From contig CADEDN010000001.1 of assembly GCA_902826095.1 (NCBI GenBank), positions 310,001 to 374,000 of the forward strand: a stretch of DNA of 64,000 nt, in the 5' to 3' direction. The notes under the pieces were generated by a model that saw only the letters and a program-made list of their open reading frames with translations, ran no database searches and was not told the DNA's origin. Source of the DNA: an uncultured Alphaproteobacteria bacterium. GTDB taxonomy: Bacteria; Pseudomonadota; Alphaproteobacteria; Caulobacterales; Parvularculaceae. Made by a program: the position numbers and the translations under genes. Positions 18,149 through 27,135 of the stretch are shown here, in pieces. Within the stretch, counting starts at the first letter, position 1. Each line of letters starts with the position of its first letter.

Positions 18149-18600
18149 ATGGACTTCTTTGTTTCGGTCAGCGTGATCAGTCCGCGTTCAAAGCGCTGCA
18201 CGCTTTGCTTGTTGTCGATCTTCAGGGCAAAGACAATCGCGCCATCGAGCGTCGTCACGGCGCCGGTTTTCAACAAGGTCTTTGGCGCGACAAAAGCGAT
18301 GACCTCGCTTGCGCCCTGATATTTGCCGAGCGTCCCGTCCTCGCGCCCGACGGTGATTGTGTAGGTCCCGTCAAATTTTCGCCCGTTTGAATAATCGACC
18401 TTTTCAGCGCCCGGCTGATCGGCGAGGAGCGGCAGGATTTCGGCGACGCTCGCGATGCCTTTCGCCTCAACCGGCTCGACGCCGGAATCGCGCTCAATTG
18501 CATAGCCGCCGCTCTCGACCGGAACGAGGCGAAGCGGCGCTGGCTGCTCGCCGGCGAGAGCGGGCGCGGCGGCGAGGGCGAAGAGAGCAAGGATGCGCAT
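18145..18600 (-). CDS. Secreted protein of unknown function
   Basis: The 151-residue protein starts MRILALFALAAAPALAGEQP, a signal peptide with cleavage near ALA/GE. The mature part is a mixed beta-rich small domain (PLRLVPVESGGYAIERDSG, FDGTYTITVGREDGTLGKYQ) with no cysteine. I do not recognise a family. It would sit in the periplasm. It is convergent with rsmB and overlaps it by 4 bp, and it is divergent from guaA. Confidence 0.75.
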   Translation of the reverse strand: MRILALFALAAAPALAGEQPAPLRLVPVESGGYAIERDSGVEPVEAKGIASVAEILPLLADQPGAEKVDYSNGRKFDGTYTITVGREDGTLGKYQGASEVIAFVAPKTLLKTGAVTTLDGAIVFALKIDNKQSVQRFERGLITLTETKKSI

Positions 18601-18761
18601 GGCGAGTCTCCGGGAAAGGGCGGGGACGCAACAGAAGCGAGCATAGCAAAAATTGCGGCCATGTCCGAGTCATCGGGATTACGCTTGCGTAACCGGGGGC
18701 CTCGAATCAGGGTGACGCCCGCGCGAGAGTGGGCTAAACGCCCGCCCAAGCAGGAATCAAA

Positions 18762-20336
18762 ATGTCCCTGGACCCTCACGCCGCCCTTCATGAACGCGTC
18801 CTCATTGTCGATTTCGGCTCGCAAGTGACGCAGCTGATCGCAAGGCGCCTGCGCGAAGCGGGCGTCTATTGCGAGATCCATCCCTTCAACCGGGCCGATG
18901 AAAAATTGATCGACGCCTACAAGCCGAAAGCGATCATCCTCTCCGGCGGGCCGGCGAGCGTCAAAACCGCAGCGTCCCCGCGCGCGCATCAGGCGGTCTT
19001 CGACGCGGGCGTGCCGATCCTCGGCATCTGTTATGGCGAACAGACGATCTGCGCGCAGATGGGCGGCGACGTTGAGCGCTCCGACCATCGCGAGTTCGGG
19101 CGCGCGCATGTCGAGGTGAAACGGCAGAGCCCGCTCTTCGACGGCGTCTGGGAGAAGGGAGGCGAATATCAGGTCTGGATGAGCCATGGCGATCGCGTCA
19201 ACGCGATCCCGATTGGCTTTGAGGTGATCGCGACGTCGGAAGGCGCGCCGTTCGCGGCGATCCATGACGCAAAGCGCAACATTTACGCCGTGCAGTTCCA
19301 CCCCGAAGTTGCGCACACGCCGGACGGGGCGAAGCTTCTGCGCAATTTCGTCAGGAAGATCGCCGGCCTCAAGGGCGACTGGTCGATGGCGTCCTTCCGG
19401 TCGGAAGCGATTTCGCAAATCCGGAAGCAGGTCGGTAGGTCGCGCGTCATCTGCGGGCTCTCCGGCGGTGTTGATTCCTCTGTCGCGGCGGTCCTCATCC
19501 ACGAGGCGATCGGCGAACAATTGACTTGCGTCTTCGTCGACACCGGATTGATGCGCGCCGGCGAGGGCGCCGACGTCGTCCGCCTCTTCCGCGACAGCTA
19601 CAACATTCCGCTCATTCATGTTGAGGCGGAGGACTTGTTCCTCGGCAAGCTCGCGGGCGTTGACGATCCGGAGAAGAAAAGGAAGATCATCGGCGCGACC
19701 TTCATTGACGTCTTTGAGGCGGAAGCGAAAAAGACCGCGGGCGCGGAATTCCTGGCGCAAGGAACGCTCTATCCCGACGTCATCGAAAGCGTCTCCTTTG
19801 ACGGCGGCCCGTCGGTGACGATCAAGTCGCACCACAATGTCGGCGGCCTTCCCGAGCGGATGAATCTGAGGCTCGTCGAGCCCTTGCGCGAACTCTTCAA
19901 GGACGAGGTGAGGGCGCTCGGCCGCGAACTCGGCCTCCCCGATCATTTCGTCTCGCGCCATCCGTTCCCAGGGCCAGGTCTTGCGATCCGCATTCCGGGC
20001 GAAGTGACGAAAGAAAAAGCGGACATCCTGCGCAAGGCCGACACGATCTATCTCGACGAAATCCGCAAAGCGGGGCTCTATGACGAGATTTGGCAGGCCT
20101 TCGCCGTGCTCCTTCCCGTCCGCACCGTCGGCGTCATGGGCGATGAGCGCACCTACGACCACGTCCTCGCGCTCCGCGCCGTCACCTCAACCGACGGCAT
20201 GACGGCCGACTACTATCCGTTCCCCCACGACTTCCTCGGCCGCTGCGCGACGCGCATCATCAACGAATGCCGCGGCGTCAACCGCGTCGTCTACGACGTG
20301 ACGAGCAAACCGCCGGGGACGATCGAGTGGGAGTAG
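18762..20336 (+). CDS. guaA: GMP synthase (glutamine-hydrolysing) GuaA
   Basis: The 524-residue enzyme has an N-terminal class I glutamine amidotransferase domain (nucleophile in GICYGEQ, His-Glu in QFHPEV), an ATP pyrophosphatase domain with the PP-loop GLSGGVDSS, and the C-terminal dimerisation domain ending in KPPGTIEWE. It converts XMP to GMP with glutamine and ATP, following GuaB. The start at 18762 is the first good ATG after a 160-bp leader. The length is normal. Confidence 0.97.
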   Translation: MSLDPHAALHERVLIVDFGSQVTQLIARRLREAGVYCEIHPFNRADEKLIDAYKPKAIILSGGPASVKTAASPRAHQAVFDAGVPILGICYGEQTICAQMGGDVERSDHREFGRAHVEVKRQSPLFDGVWEKGGEYQVWMSHGDRVNAIPIGFEVIATSEGAPFAAIHDAKRNIYAVQFHPEVAHTPDGAKLLRNFVRKIAGLKGDWSMASFRSEAISQIRKQVGRSRVICGLSGGVDSSVAAVLIHEAIGEQLTCVFVDTGLMRAGEGADVVRLFRDSYNIPLIHVEAEDLFLGKLAGVDDPEKKRKIIGATFIDVFEAEAKKTAGAEFLAQGTLYPDVIESVSFDGGPSVTIKSHHNVGGLPERMNLRLVEPLRELFKDEVRALGRELGLPDHFVSRHPFPGPGLAIRIPGEVTKEKADILRKADTIYLDEIRKAGLYDEIWQAFAVLLPVRTVGVMGDERTYDHVLALRAVTSTDGMTADYYPFPHDFLGRCATRIINECRGVNRVVYDVTSKPPGTIEWE

Positions 20337-20459
20337 TGGAGATGTTGCGCCATTTAGAACCGTATGGGACCTCCAGAATCAAGAAATACTTAGTCTGGTG
20401 ACGCTTCGGCGGTTTTTCGCGTACGCAAGCCAAAGCCGACATAAAAAAGAGGAGACATC

Positions 20460-21488
20460 ATGCCCAATGTCCTCGTCACCGGCGGTTCGGGTTTCATCGG
20501 CAGCCATACGATCCTTCAGCTGCTCGCCGCAGGGCACGAAGTCCGAACGACCGTCCGCAATCTTGCGCGCGAAAACGAGGTTCGCGCGCTGCTCAAAGAA
20601 GGCGGCGCCGAGCCGGGCGCGCGGCTCACTTTCGCCGCCGCCGATCTGGAGAAGGACGACGGATGGGACGCCGCCGTCGCCGGCTGCGAATTCGTGCAAC
20701 ACATCGCCTCGCCCTTTCCAGCAGGCGTGCCGACGGACGAAAACGACTTGATCCGCCCGGCGCGCGAAGGCGCGCTGCGCGTTCTTCGGGCGGCGAAGAA
20801 CGCTGGCGTCAAGCGCGTCGTTCTTACCTCATCTTTCGCAGCGGTCGGTTACGGCCAGCCATCGCAGGACGAGCCCTTCGATGAGACGAACTGGACGAAT
20901 GCGGACGGCGAGGGCGTCTCGCCCTATGTGAAATCAAAGACGCTCGCCGAACGCGCCGCCTGGGACTTTGTCGCGAAAGAGGGCGGGCCTGAACTCTCCG
21001 TCGTCAATCCGGTCGGCGTCTTCGGCCCGGTGCTCGGCCGCGATTATTCGACCTCGATCCTACTTGTGCAGCGCCTGATGGACGGCGCGATGCCGGGCCT
21101 CCCCCAAATGATGTTCGGCGTTGTCGACGTGCGCGACGTCGCCGATCTTCATCTCCGCGCGATGACCCATCCTGCGGCGAAGCGCGAGCGCTTTCTCGCT
21201 GTCTCCGGCGATTTCATGTCGATCGCCGAGATCGCCGAGGCGCTGCGCGGACGCATGGGCGAGGCCGCGCGCCGCGTGCCGACGCGCGTCTTTCCAAATT
21301 GGCTTGTGAAGCTCGGCTCGATGCGCGATCCCGCCGTGAAGCAGATCATCCCGGAGCTCGGCAAGACGCGAAACGCGACGAACGAAAAAGCGCGCCGCCT
21401 GCTCGGCTGGTCGCCGCGCTCGCGCGAGGACGCGCTGGTCGCCACGGCCGAAAGCCTCGTGCGGCTGAAGCTATTGAAAGCGGCGTGA
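20460..21488 (+). CDS. Extended SDR (NAD-dependent epimerase / dihydroflavonol-reductase-like)
   Basis: The 342-residue protein has the Rossmann glycine motif VTGGSGFIGSH at its N-terminus and the catalytic YxxxK in PYVKSKTLAERA (Y then K). A Ser-rich TSSFAAVGYG segment supplies the active-site serine region. It resembles dihydroflavonol-4-reductase-type aldehyde/ketone reductases more than sugar epimerases. AAGAGGAG precedes the ATG. It stands alone between guaA and a convergent HTH-VOC gene. The substrate is unknown. Confidence 0.88.
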   Translation: MPNVLVTGGSGFIGSHTILQLLAAGHEVRTTVRNLARENEVRALLKEGGAEPGARLTFAAADLEKDDGWDAAVAGCEFVQHIASPFPAGVPTDENDLIRPAREGALRVLRAAKNAGVKRVVLTSSFAAVGYGQPSQDEPFDETNWTNADGEGVSPYVKSKTLAERAAWDFVAKEGGPELSVVNPVGVFGPVLGRDYSTSILLVQRLMDGAMPGLPQMMFGVVDVRDVADLHLRAMTHPAAKRERFLAVSGDFMSIAEIAEALRGRMGEAARRVPTRVFPNWLVKLGSMRDPAVKQIIPELGKTRNATNEKARRLLGWSPRSREDALVATAESLVRLKLLKAA

Positions 21489-21501
21489 GTCCGCCCGCCG
21501 C

Positions 21502-22119
21502 TTACGCCTTCACCTGCGCGATGATCGCGAGGGGACGGCCTTCATCGTCTTCGAAGAAGTTCATCCATTCCTCGGTTCCGTCGGCGTGTTTGTGGATCAT
21601 GTGCGGCGCGTCGGTGAATTTGACGCCGCGCGCTCGGAGCTCCTCATTCGCAGCGTGAATGTCGGCGACGCGGAAATAGAGGATCGACGCCGCATCGTCG
21701 CCGTCGCCTTGCGACAGGAAAAGCCTGACGCCGTCGCAGTCGAAGAACGAGAGATTGCCGAAGGTGAAGAGGTGGGGGAGGCGGAGCTTTTCCTTGTAGA
21801 ACGCTTCCGCCGATTTGATGTCTTTGACCGTCCGCGCGATCTGGCCGATCGGTCCTAATGCAAGTTCGTCCATCGTCCGTTGCTTTCCAAAGAGCGCGCT
21901 CGCCTTCGAGACGCCGTCCCAATTCCGGAGCGCCTTCTTGTCATCGAGGCAGAGTTTCAGCAGCGCGTTGGCGATGTGAAATTTCACGGCGTCGATGCTG
22001 ATCCCGAGCTGCACGGCGATGCGTTTGTTCGTCATCCCGTGGCGGACAAGCTCGGCGACCCGCCATTCGGCGGGCGTCAGCTGGTCGTCATGGGGCGGGC
22101 GTCCGCGCTTGTCCGTCAT
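21502..22119 (-). CDS. LuxR-type HTH fused to a glyoxalase (VOC) domain
   Basis: The 205-residue protein combines two domains. Residues about 10-65 (LTPAEWRVAELVRHGMTNKR, then IAVQLGISIDAVKFHIANAL) form a LuxR/GerE DNA-binding helix-turn-helix. Residues about 85-205 (IGQIARTVKDIKSAEAFYKE to HMIHKHADGTEEWMNFFEDD) form a vicinal oxygen chelate domain. It may be a regulator that senses a small molecule through the VOC fold, or a VOC enzyme with a DNA-binding module. It is convergent with the SDR gene and divergent from the 2OG oxygenase gene, a 102-bp shared promoter region. Confidence 0.86.
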   Translation of the reverse strand: MTDKRGRPPHDDQLTPAEWRVAELVRHGMTNKRIAVQLGISIDAVKFHIANALLKLCLDDKKALRNWDGVSKASALFGKQRTMDELALGPIGQIARTVKDIKSAEAFYKEKLRLPHLFTFGNLSFFDCDGVRLFLSQGDGDDAASILYFRVADIHAANEELRARGVKFTDAPHMIHKHADGTEEWMNFFEDDEGRPLAIIAQVKA

Positions 22120-22221
22120 CAGCGAAGAATAGCGCGACGGGGCGCGAATTTCCCTACCCGCCGGCGCTTGGAAATGCCGGCCGATTTTGACCGCGATGGC
22201 GAACCCGGCTAGCCAGATATC

Positions 22222-22836
22222 ATGTCGGAGACGCTTTCGCTTTTTGTCACCAATGTCCGCCGGGCGCTGCTTCCCGGAGCCGCCGCCCTCAATGACGAGA
22301 TTGTTGCGGCGGCTCGCTCTTTTGCGAAGGAAGACGACCTTGGCCGGCGCTGGTGTGACGAAAATTCCTATCCGGGCTACACGTCCTACGGCTCACTGGC
22401 GGACCTGCCGACGCGGGCGCCCTGCTTCGCTGCGCTCAAGAAATTGATCGACGCCGAAACGTCGAAATTCGCAAGAGCCGTTCATTTCGATCTTGGCGGC
22501 GGCAAGCTCAAGCTCGACAATATCTGGGTGAATGTTCTCGATCCCGGCGGGTTTCACGCCGGACACATTCATCCCCATTCGGTCGTCTCCGGCGTCTATT
22601 ACGCACAGGTTCCGGACGGCGCGTCCTCGCTGAAGCTGGAGGACCCGCGGCTCGGGATGATGATGGCGGCGCCGACGCGCAATGACGACGCGCCGCAAGA
22701 AATCCGGAATTTCGTCTATCTCGCGCCGCAGGCCGGCATGGCGCTGATGTGGGAGAGCTGGCTGCGTCATGAAGTCGTCCGCAACCAGTCGACGAAGCCG
22801 CGGATATCGGTCAGCTTCAATTATCGCTGGGACTGA
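22222..22836 (+). CDS. 2OG-Fe(II) oxygenase family protein (TIGR02466-like)
   Basis: The 204-residue protein matches the putative 2OG-Fe(II) oxygenase family through DNIWVNVLDPGGFHAGHIHP, HSVVSGVYYAQVP with the iron-binding histidines, and WLRHEVVRNQSTKPRISVSF with a further His and an Arg that would bind 2-oxoglutarate. Members are found widely in alphaproteobacteria; no substrate is known. Its end overlaps the convergent FkbM gene by 16 bp. Confidence 0.85.
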   Translation: MSETLSLFVTNVRRALLPGAAALNDEIVAAARSFAKEDDLGRRWCDENSYPGYTSYGSLADLPTRAPCFAALKKLIDAETSKFARAVHFDLGGGKLKLDNIWVNVLDPGGFHAGHIHPHSVVSGVYYAQVPDGASSLKLEDPRLGMMMAAPTRNDDAPQEIRNFVYLAPQAGMALMWESWLRHEVVRNQSTKPRISVSFNYRWD

Positions 22837-23609
22837 GCCGACTGACGCCTGACGCCGTAGGTCATAAGGCGGCTGCCGATCCTTTCATCGAAGACGTGAA
22901 ATCCATGCGCGCTGAGGATCGCCGCGCACTCCTTGTTTGTGCGCTTTCCCTTTCGTTCGGCGCCGGTGTCGAGCGCGACGGCCCGTATGAGCGGGAATGC
23001 GGCCCCGACCCCTTCCAGCACCTCCGGTTCGCCGCCTTCCGCGTCGCATTTCAAAAGGTCGACGCGCGTCAGTGAATTCTCGCGCGCAAAGGACTCAATC
23101 GTGATCGCCCGCTTCTTGATGCGCGGGCCGTCGGCGAAGACCGAAGAATCCGCGCGTTCCGGCGCAAGCGCGAAGTCAACCTCGCCAGTCTCGTTCCAGA
23201 CGACGCAGTCAAACGTGCGAACGGCCGACAGGCTCCGGGTGTTCTTCCGGAGACAGGCGAAGACGGCCGGGTCCGGTTCAAAGCAAAAGACGCTGGCGTT
23301 GTAGCGCGCGCAGACAAACGCGAATTCGCCGGCGTTGGCGCCGATATCAAGAACGACGCTGTCAGCCGTCAGCTGCGCATGGCGCCCGACGCCATATTCT
23401 TGTTCGAGCCGATCGAGGCGCGCCGCCCACCCTTTGCGATAAAGCTTCCAACGCAACGGCGAAGGGATGGCGATGCGCCGTCCCTCGACAATCGCGAAAA
23501 GGCCGTCCGGTCCTTCGCCGAGGCGAACATCGACATTTCCGCCAATCCGGAGAGCGGCGAGGATGCGCTGACGGACGAGTTTCAAACGCTGGGCGACGGA
23601 CAGCTGCAC
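22821..23609 (-). CDS. FkbM family methyltransferase
   Basis: This SAM-dependent methyltransferase of about 262 residues has the motif I region VVLDIGANAGEFAFVCARYN, FCFEPDPAVFACLRKN, and VDLLKCDAEGGEPEVLEGVG, which are FkbM-type signatures. Such enzymes often methylate sugars in glycans or secondary metabolites. The start is uncertain: I chose a GTG at 23609 (VQLSVAQRLKLVRQ). The open frame continues to a TTG at 23717, which would overlap the divergent DUF2855 start region. No glycan cluster is nearby. Confidence 0.85.
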   Translation of the reverse strand: MQLSVAQRLKLVRQRILAALRIGGNVDVRLGEGPDGLFAIVEGRRIAIPSPLRWKLYRKGWAARLDRLEQEYGVGRHAQLTADSVVLDIGANAGEFAFVCARYNASVFCFEPDPAVFACLRKNTRSLSAVRTFDCVVWNETGEVDFALAPERADSSVFADGPRIKKRAITIESFARENSLTRVDLLKCDAEGGEPEVLEGVGAAFPLIRAVALDTGAERKGKRTNKECAAILSAHGFHVFDERIGSRLMTYGVRRQSAQSQR

Positions 23610-23687
23610 ATGATTTCCCGCCTGCGGCGGCGACCGGCTATAAAGACTGCGGCTGGCCCTGTCACGCCGCGAAAAAGGAGGCAGACG

Positions 23688-24767
23688 ATGACGCGCATGA
23701 CGACGCTTGAGGTTCAAAAGGAAGACATATCGCGCGTTCGCATCGCCGAGAAGTCGGCGCCCGCGCTAAAAGACGGCGAGATTCTTGTCAAGACCGATCG
23801 ATTCGCCCTGACCGCGAACAACATCACCTATGGCGTCGTCGGCGAGAAGATCGGGTATTGGAAATTTTTTCCGGCGGAGGAAGGGTGGGGCGTCATCCCG
23901 GTCTGGGGCTTTGCCGATGTTGTCGAGACGAGGCATGCGGAGATCACGCTCGGCGAGCGCCTTTACGGTTACTTCCCGATGGGGACGCACCTTGTCATGA
24001 CGCCGGCCAAGGTGAAGCCTGAACGCATTTTCGACGCGGCGAGCCATCGCTCCGGTCTTCCGCCCGTCTATAATTCCTACGCCCGCACGAAGGCCGAGAC
24101 GCATTTCGACCCCGCGATGGAAGACGAGCGCATGCTGCTGTTTCCGCTCTATGCGACGTCTTTTTGTCTCTACGATTTTCTCGTCGACAATCAGTGGTTC
24201 GGCGCCGGTCGGATCATCATTGTCAGCGCCTCTTCGAAAACGGCGATCGGGCTCGCCATGGCGCTCTCCGACGACGCGTCGGCGCCGGAGACTGTCGCGC
24301 TCACTTCGTCCGGCAATCTCGGAACGGTCGGAAAATTGCGGCTCTATTCGAGCGTTCACGCCTACAACGACATCGCGTCGATCGAAGCCTCAGTCCCGAG
24401 CGTCATCGTCGACATGTCGGGAAACGGCAATATCCTTTCCAGACTTCACCGCCATCTCGGCGACAATATGCGCTATTGCGCCAATGTCGGGGTGACGCAT
24501 TACGACGAGAACGAAATGGGCCCGGATTTCATCCGCGAACGGAGCGCGATGTTTTTTGCGCCGGGCCACATTCAAAAGCGCAGCGCCGATTGGGGGCCCG
24601 GCGTTTTCGAAAAGAAAGCGTTCGTCTTCTGGCGGGATGCGGCGATAAGGAGCAGGGCTTGGCTGAAAATCGAACGGGCCGCGGGAATGAAGGGCCTCGA
24701 AGCCGCTTATCGAAGGGTGCTGAACGGCGAGACAGCGCCCGACCGCGGCGTCATTGTGGAGCTTTGA
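23688..24767 (+). CDS. DUF2855 family protein (quinone-oxidoreductase-like)
   Basis: The 359-residue protein starts MTRMTTLEVQKEDISRVRIA and has segments typical of DUF2855: LTANNITYGVVGEKIGYW, FFPAEEGWGVIPVWGFADV and ERLYGYFPMGTHLVM. The N-terminal part recalls medium-chain dehydrogenases, but the central region (IIIVSASSKTAIGLAMALSD) has no classic nucleotide-binding glycine motif. The function is unknown. AAGGAGG precedes the ATG. It is followed after 2 bp by a glutathione transferase gene (stop and start separated as TGATCATG), so the two are likely expressed together. Confidence 0.85.
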   Translation: MTRMTTLEVQKEDISRVRIAEKSAPALKDGEILVKTDRFALTANNITYGVVGEKIGYWKFFPAEEGWGVIPVWGFADVVETRHAEITLGERLYGYFPMGTHLVMTPAKVKPERIFDAASHRSGLPPVYNSYARTKAETHFDPAMEDERMLLFPLYATSFCLYDFLVDNQWFGAGRIIIVSASSKTAIGLAMALSDDASAPETVALTSSGNLGTVGKLRLYSSVHAYNDIASIEASVPSVIVDMSGNGNILSRLHRHLGDNMRYCANVGVTHYDENEMGPDFIRERSAMFFAPGHIQKRSADWGPGVFEKKAFVFWRDAAIRSRAWLKIERAAGMKGLEAAYRRVLNGETAPDRGVIVEL

Positions 24768-24769
24768 TC

Positions 24770-25480
24770 ATGACGCATGCCGGAATTCGAACGCTGAGGC
24801 TCTATCATTATCCCGCGACGCGCAGCGCCCGGGCGAAATGGATCCTGCATGAAACGGTCGGCGAGGCTTTCGAGACGGTGACGCTCAATCTTTACGCCGG
24901 AGAACAATACGCGCCGGCGTATCTTGAAAGGAATCCCAATCACAACGTTCCGCTTCTTGAAATTGAGACGGAGGACGGCCGCTTGATGCGCATGCTTGAA
25001 AGCTCCGCGATCGTCGCGTTTTTCGCTGACGCCTTTCCCGCGAAATCCCTCGCGCCGCCGCCGGACGGGTCGCTGCAACGCGCCGACTATCTACAGATGC
25101 TTCATTTCGGCGCCGCGCCGATGGACATGATGCTCTGGCAGATCCGCATTCATGAACATGTGCTGCCGGCGGCCGAACGCGATCCAAGAACCATCGCGCG
25201 CTATCGCGGCAAATTCGCGAAGGAGGTCGAACCGCAGCTCGCCGCGCGGCTTGAGAAAACGCCGTTCATTTGCGGCGACGCCTTTACGGCGGCGGATTGC
25301 GTCATCGGCCACAATGTCACCTGGGCGCGCGGCTACGGCATGTGTCAGAGCGACGTTTTCCGCGATTATCTTTCGCGGCTTTCGAAACGGCCCGCCTTTC
25401 GCGCGGCGTTCGCCGACGCACGAACGTTCAATCCGGAAGTTCCCCAGCGGCCAGACGGCAGAACGTTATTCAACGGCTAG
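24770..25480 (+). CDS. Glutathione S-transferase family protein
   Basis: The 236-residue protein has a thioredoxin-like N-terminal domain (TLRLYHYPATRSARAKWILH, with NPNHNVPLLEIE and the ESSAIVAFFA segment that binds the gamma-glutamyl part of glutathione) and an all-helical C-terminal domain (FICGDAFTAADCVIGHNVTW with the conserved N-capping motif). It probably conjugates or reduces an electrophile. Its pairing with the DUF2855 gene suggests both act on one compound. The stop codon lies within a perfect 22-bp inverted repeat. Confidence 0.9.
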   Translation: MTHAGIRTLRLYHYPATRSARAKWILHETVGEAFETVTLNLYAGEQYAPAYLERNPNHNVPLLEIETEDGRLMRMLESSAIVAFFADAFPAKSLAPPPDGSLQRADYLQMLHFGAAPMDMMLWQIRIHEHVLPAAERDPRTIARYRGKFAKEVEPQLAARLEKTPFICGDAFTAADCVIGHNVTWARGYGMCQSDVFRDYLSRLSKRPAFRAAFADARTFNPEVPQRPDGRTLFNG

Positions 25481-25523
25481 AACATCGGGCGCGATATGGG
25501 AATCGCGCCCGATGTTCTAGCCG
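25474..25523. repeat. Perfect 22-bp stem hairpin over the GST stop codon
   Basis: The left arm (25474-25495) and right arm (25502-25523) are exactly complementary over 22 bp, with a six-base loop ATGGGA; the arms contain TAGAACATCGGGCGCGAT. The GST stop codon TAG (25478-25480) lies in the left arm. There is no T tract. The element continues into a second GC-rich motif at about 25531-25580. Confidence 0.9.
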
Positions 25524-25530
25524 ATTGATT

Positions 25531-25580
25531 TGGCGCGCCTTTGCGCGCGAAACCGGTTTCCACTTTCGCGCCCGGCGCGC
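25531..25580. repeat. RIME-like interspersed motif next to the 22-bp hairpin
   Basis: The stretch has GGCGCGCC, GCGCGCGAAACCGGTTTCC and ACTTTCGCGCCCGGCGCGC, with ACCGGT at its centre. Similar AACCGGTTTCCACTTT-type motifs recur between genes in many Rhizobiales and relatives. It ends almost at the stop codon of the ABC ATPase gene. Together with the hairpin it fills the whole 99-bp gap. Confidence 0.5.
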
Positions 25581-26356
25581 TAATCGGCTCTCAGCGCCAT
25601 TTTGATCGGGCCTTCGGCGCGGCCGTTCACAAACTGGTCGACATAAGGATTGCCGGAGGCGCCTACTTCGTCCGCGCGGCCGCGCCAGATGATGCGGCCG
25701 TCGAAGATCATCGCGATGTGGTCGGCGATGCGGCGCGCCGATCCCATGTCGTGCGTGATCGATATCGCAGTCGCGCCGAGCGCCTTTACGCGCTCGATAA
25801 TGAGGCGATTGATGACGTCCGCGGTGATCGGATCGAGCCCGGTCGTCGGTTCGTCGAAAAACAGGACCTTCGGGTCCGCCGCGATGGCGCGCGCAAGCGC
25901 GACCCTTTTTTGCATGCCGCCCGAAAGCTCCGATGGCTGGAGATCGCCGACATCGGCGGCGAGCCCGACCTTGGCGAGGCATTCCACGGCTTTTTCGCGC
26001 GCCGCGCCGCGCCCTTTTCCTTCGCCGTGAATGAGGCGGAAAGCGACGTTCTCCCAGACATTGTAACTATCGAACAGTGCGGAACCCTGAAACAGCATGC
26101 CGATTTCCCGCGTCCGGCGCGCGCGCTCGAAGGAGGAAAGTTTGAGGATATTGACGCCGTCGATGAGGATTTCGCCGCTGTCGGGCGGAATAAGGCCCAA
26201 AACGCATTTGAGAAGCACTGACTTTCCGGTGCCTGATCCGCCGATGATGACGAGCGAGGTCCCCTCCTCGATGTCGAGATCGAGCCCTTGCAGAACCGAT
26301 TTCGATCCGAAGGATTTCCGCAAGGCTCTGATCGAAATTTTCGGCGTCCCGGTCAT
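25580..26356 (-). CDS. Lipid-transport ABC ATPase (MlaF-type)
   Basis: The 258-residue ATPase has Walker A GGSGTGKS, the Q-loop in IGMLFQGSALFDS, the signature LSGGMQKR, Walker B VLFFDEP with TTGLDP, and the H-loop ITHDM. The sequence LFQGSALFDSYNVWENVAF is typical of MlaF/Ttg2A ATPases. With the MlaE-like permease just upstream on the same strand it would move phospholipids between inner membrane and periplasm. An MlaD-type MCE protein is not in this window, so the system is either completed elsewhere or lacks it. Confidence 0.9.
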   Translation of the reverse strand: MTGTPKISIRALRKSFGSKSVLQGLDLDIEEGTSLVIIGGSGTGKSVLLKCVLGLIPPDSGEILIDGVNILKLSSFERARRTREIGMLFQGSALFDSYNVWENVAFRLIHGEGKGRGAAREKAVECLAKVGLAADVGDLQPSELSGGMQKRVALARAIAADPKVLFFDEPTTGLDPITADVINRLIIERVKALGATAISITHDMGSARRIADHIAMIFDGRIIWRGRADEVGASGNPYVDQFVNGRAEGPIKMALRAD

Positions 26357-26357
26357 G

Positions 26358-27131
26358 TCAGAAATCCACGAACAGCGACGTCATGACGTAGTTTGATGCG
26401 AGGATCGCGACCGCCGAAGCGACCACGGCGGAGCGCGTCGCGGCGCCGACGCCCTGCGCGCCGCCGCGGCTCTTGTATCCATGGTAACACCCCATGACGG
26501 CGATCAGGAAACCGAACACGCCCGCCTTGATGAGGCCGGACCCGACGTCCTCCGCGGTCAGGAACTGGTCGATATTGCGGATATAGGTCGCGCCTTCGAA
26601 ATCAAGCGCAAAGACCGCGACCATCCAGCCGCCGAGAATGCCGATGAGGTCGGCGACGAGAACAATGAACGGCATCATGATCGTCGTTGCGAGGATGCGC
26701 GGCGAAATCAGATATTTGAACGGGTCGACGGCGAGCGTCGACATCGCGTCGATCTGATCGGAGACGCGCATGGCGCCGAGTTCGGCGGCCATCCCGGATG
26801 AAGACCGGCCGGCGACCATCAGCGCGGCAAAGCCGGGCCCGAGTTCGCGGACGATCGACACCGAGAGAATTTGCGGCAGGAATGTCTCGGCGTTAAACCG
26901 GAGCGATCCGTCGTAAATATTGAGCGCGAGCGCCGCGCCGGTGAAGATCGCCGTCAGTCCGACGACCGGAAGCGAATTAAATCCGATCCTAAGCGCCGCG
27001 CTGAAAAACTCGCGCGCGTAGAAGGGGCCCGAGGCCCAGGAGAAAGTGCCGCGCAGCGCAAAAAGCGACATCGCCCCAATCTCGGCGAGCAACGCGAAAG
27101 TCCCGCGGCCGATGGCGGCGAATGGGTTCAT
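26358..27131 (-). CDS. Lipid-transport ABC permease (MlaE-type)
   Basis: This is a 257-residue MlaE/YrbE-family permease with about five helices. Family marks include FFSAALRIGFNSLPVVGLTA, VRELGPGFAALMVAGRSSSG with GMAAELGAMRVSDQIDAM, and GCYHGYKSRGGAQGVGAATR. The start at 27131 (MNPFAAIGRG) is 4 bp after the alr stop, and the frame is open to 27215 into alr without support. It is followed with a 1-bp gap by its ATPase. It retains lipid asymmetry in the outer membrane in the known systems. Confidence 0.92.
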   Translation of the reverse strand: MNPFAAIGRGTFALLAEIGAMSLFALRGTFSWASGPFYAREFFSAALRIGFNSLPVVGLTAIFTGAALALNIYDGSLRFNAETFLPQILSVSIVRELGPGFAALMVAGRSSSGMAAELGAMRVSDQIDAMSTLAVDPFKYLISPRILATTIMMPFIVLVADLIGILGGWMVAVFALDFEGATYIRNIDQFLTAEDVGSGLIKAGVFGFLIAVMGCYHGYKSRGGAQGVGAATRSAVVASAVAILASNYVMTSLFVDF

Positions 27132-27135
27132 CGTC

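Noticed and set aside
18270-20162. A 630-codon minus-strand frame across guaA
   Set aside because: Antisense to the well-supported guaA gene; its composition (Arg, Asp, Ala) is that of a shadow frame.
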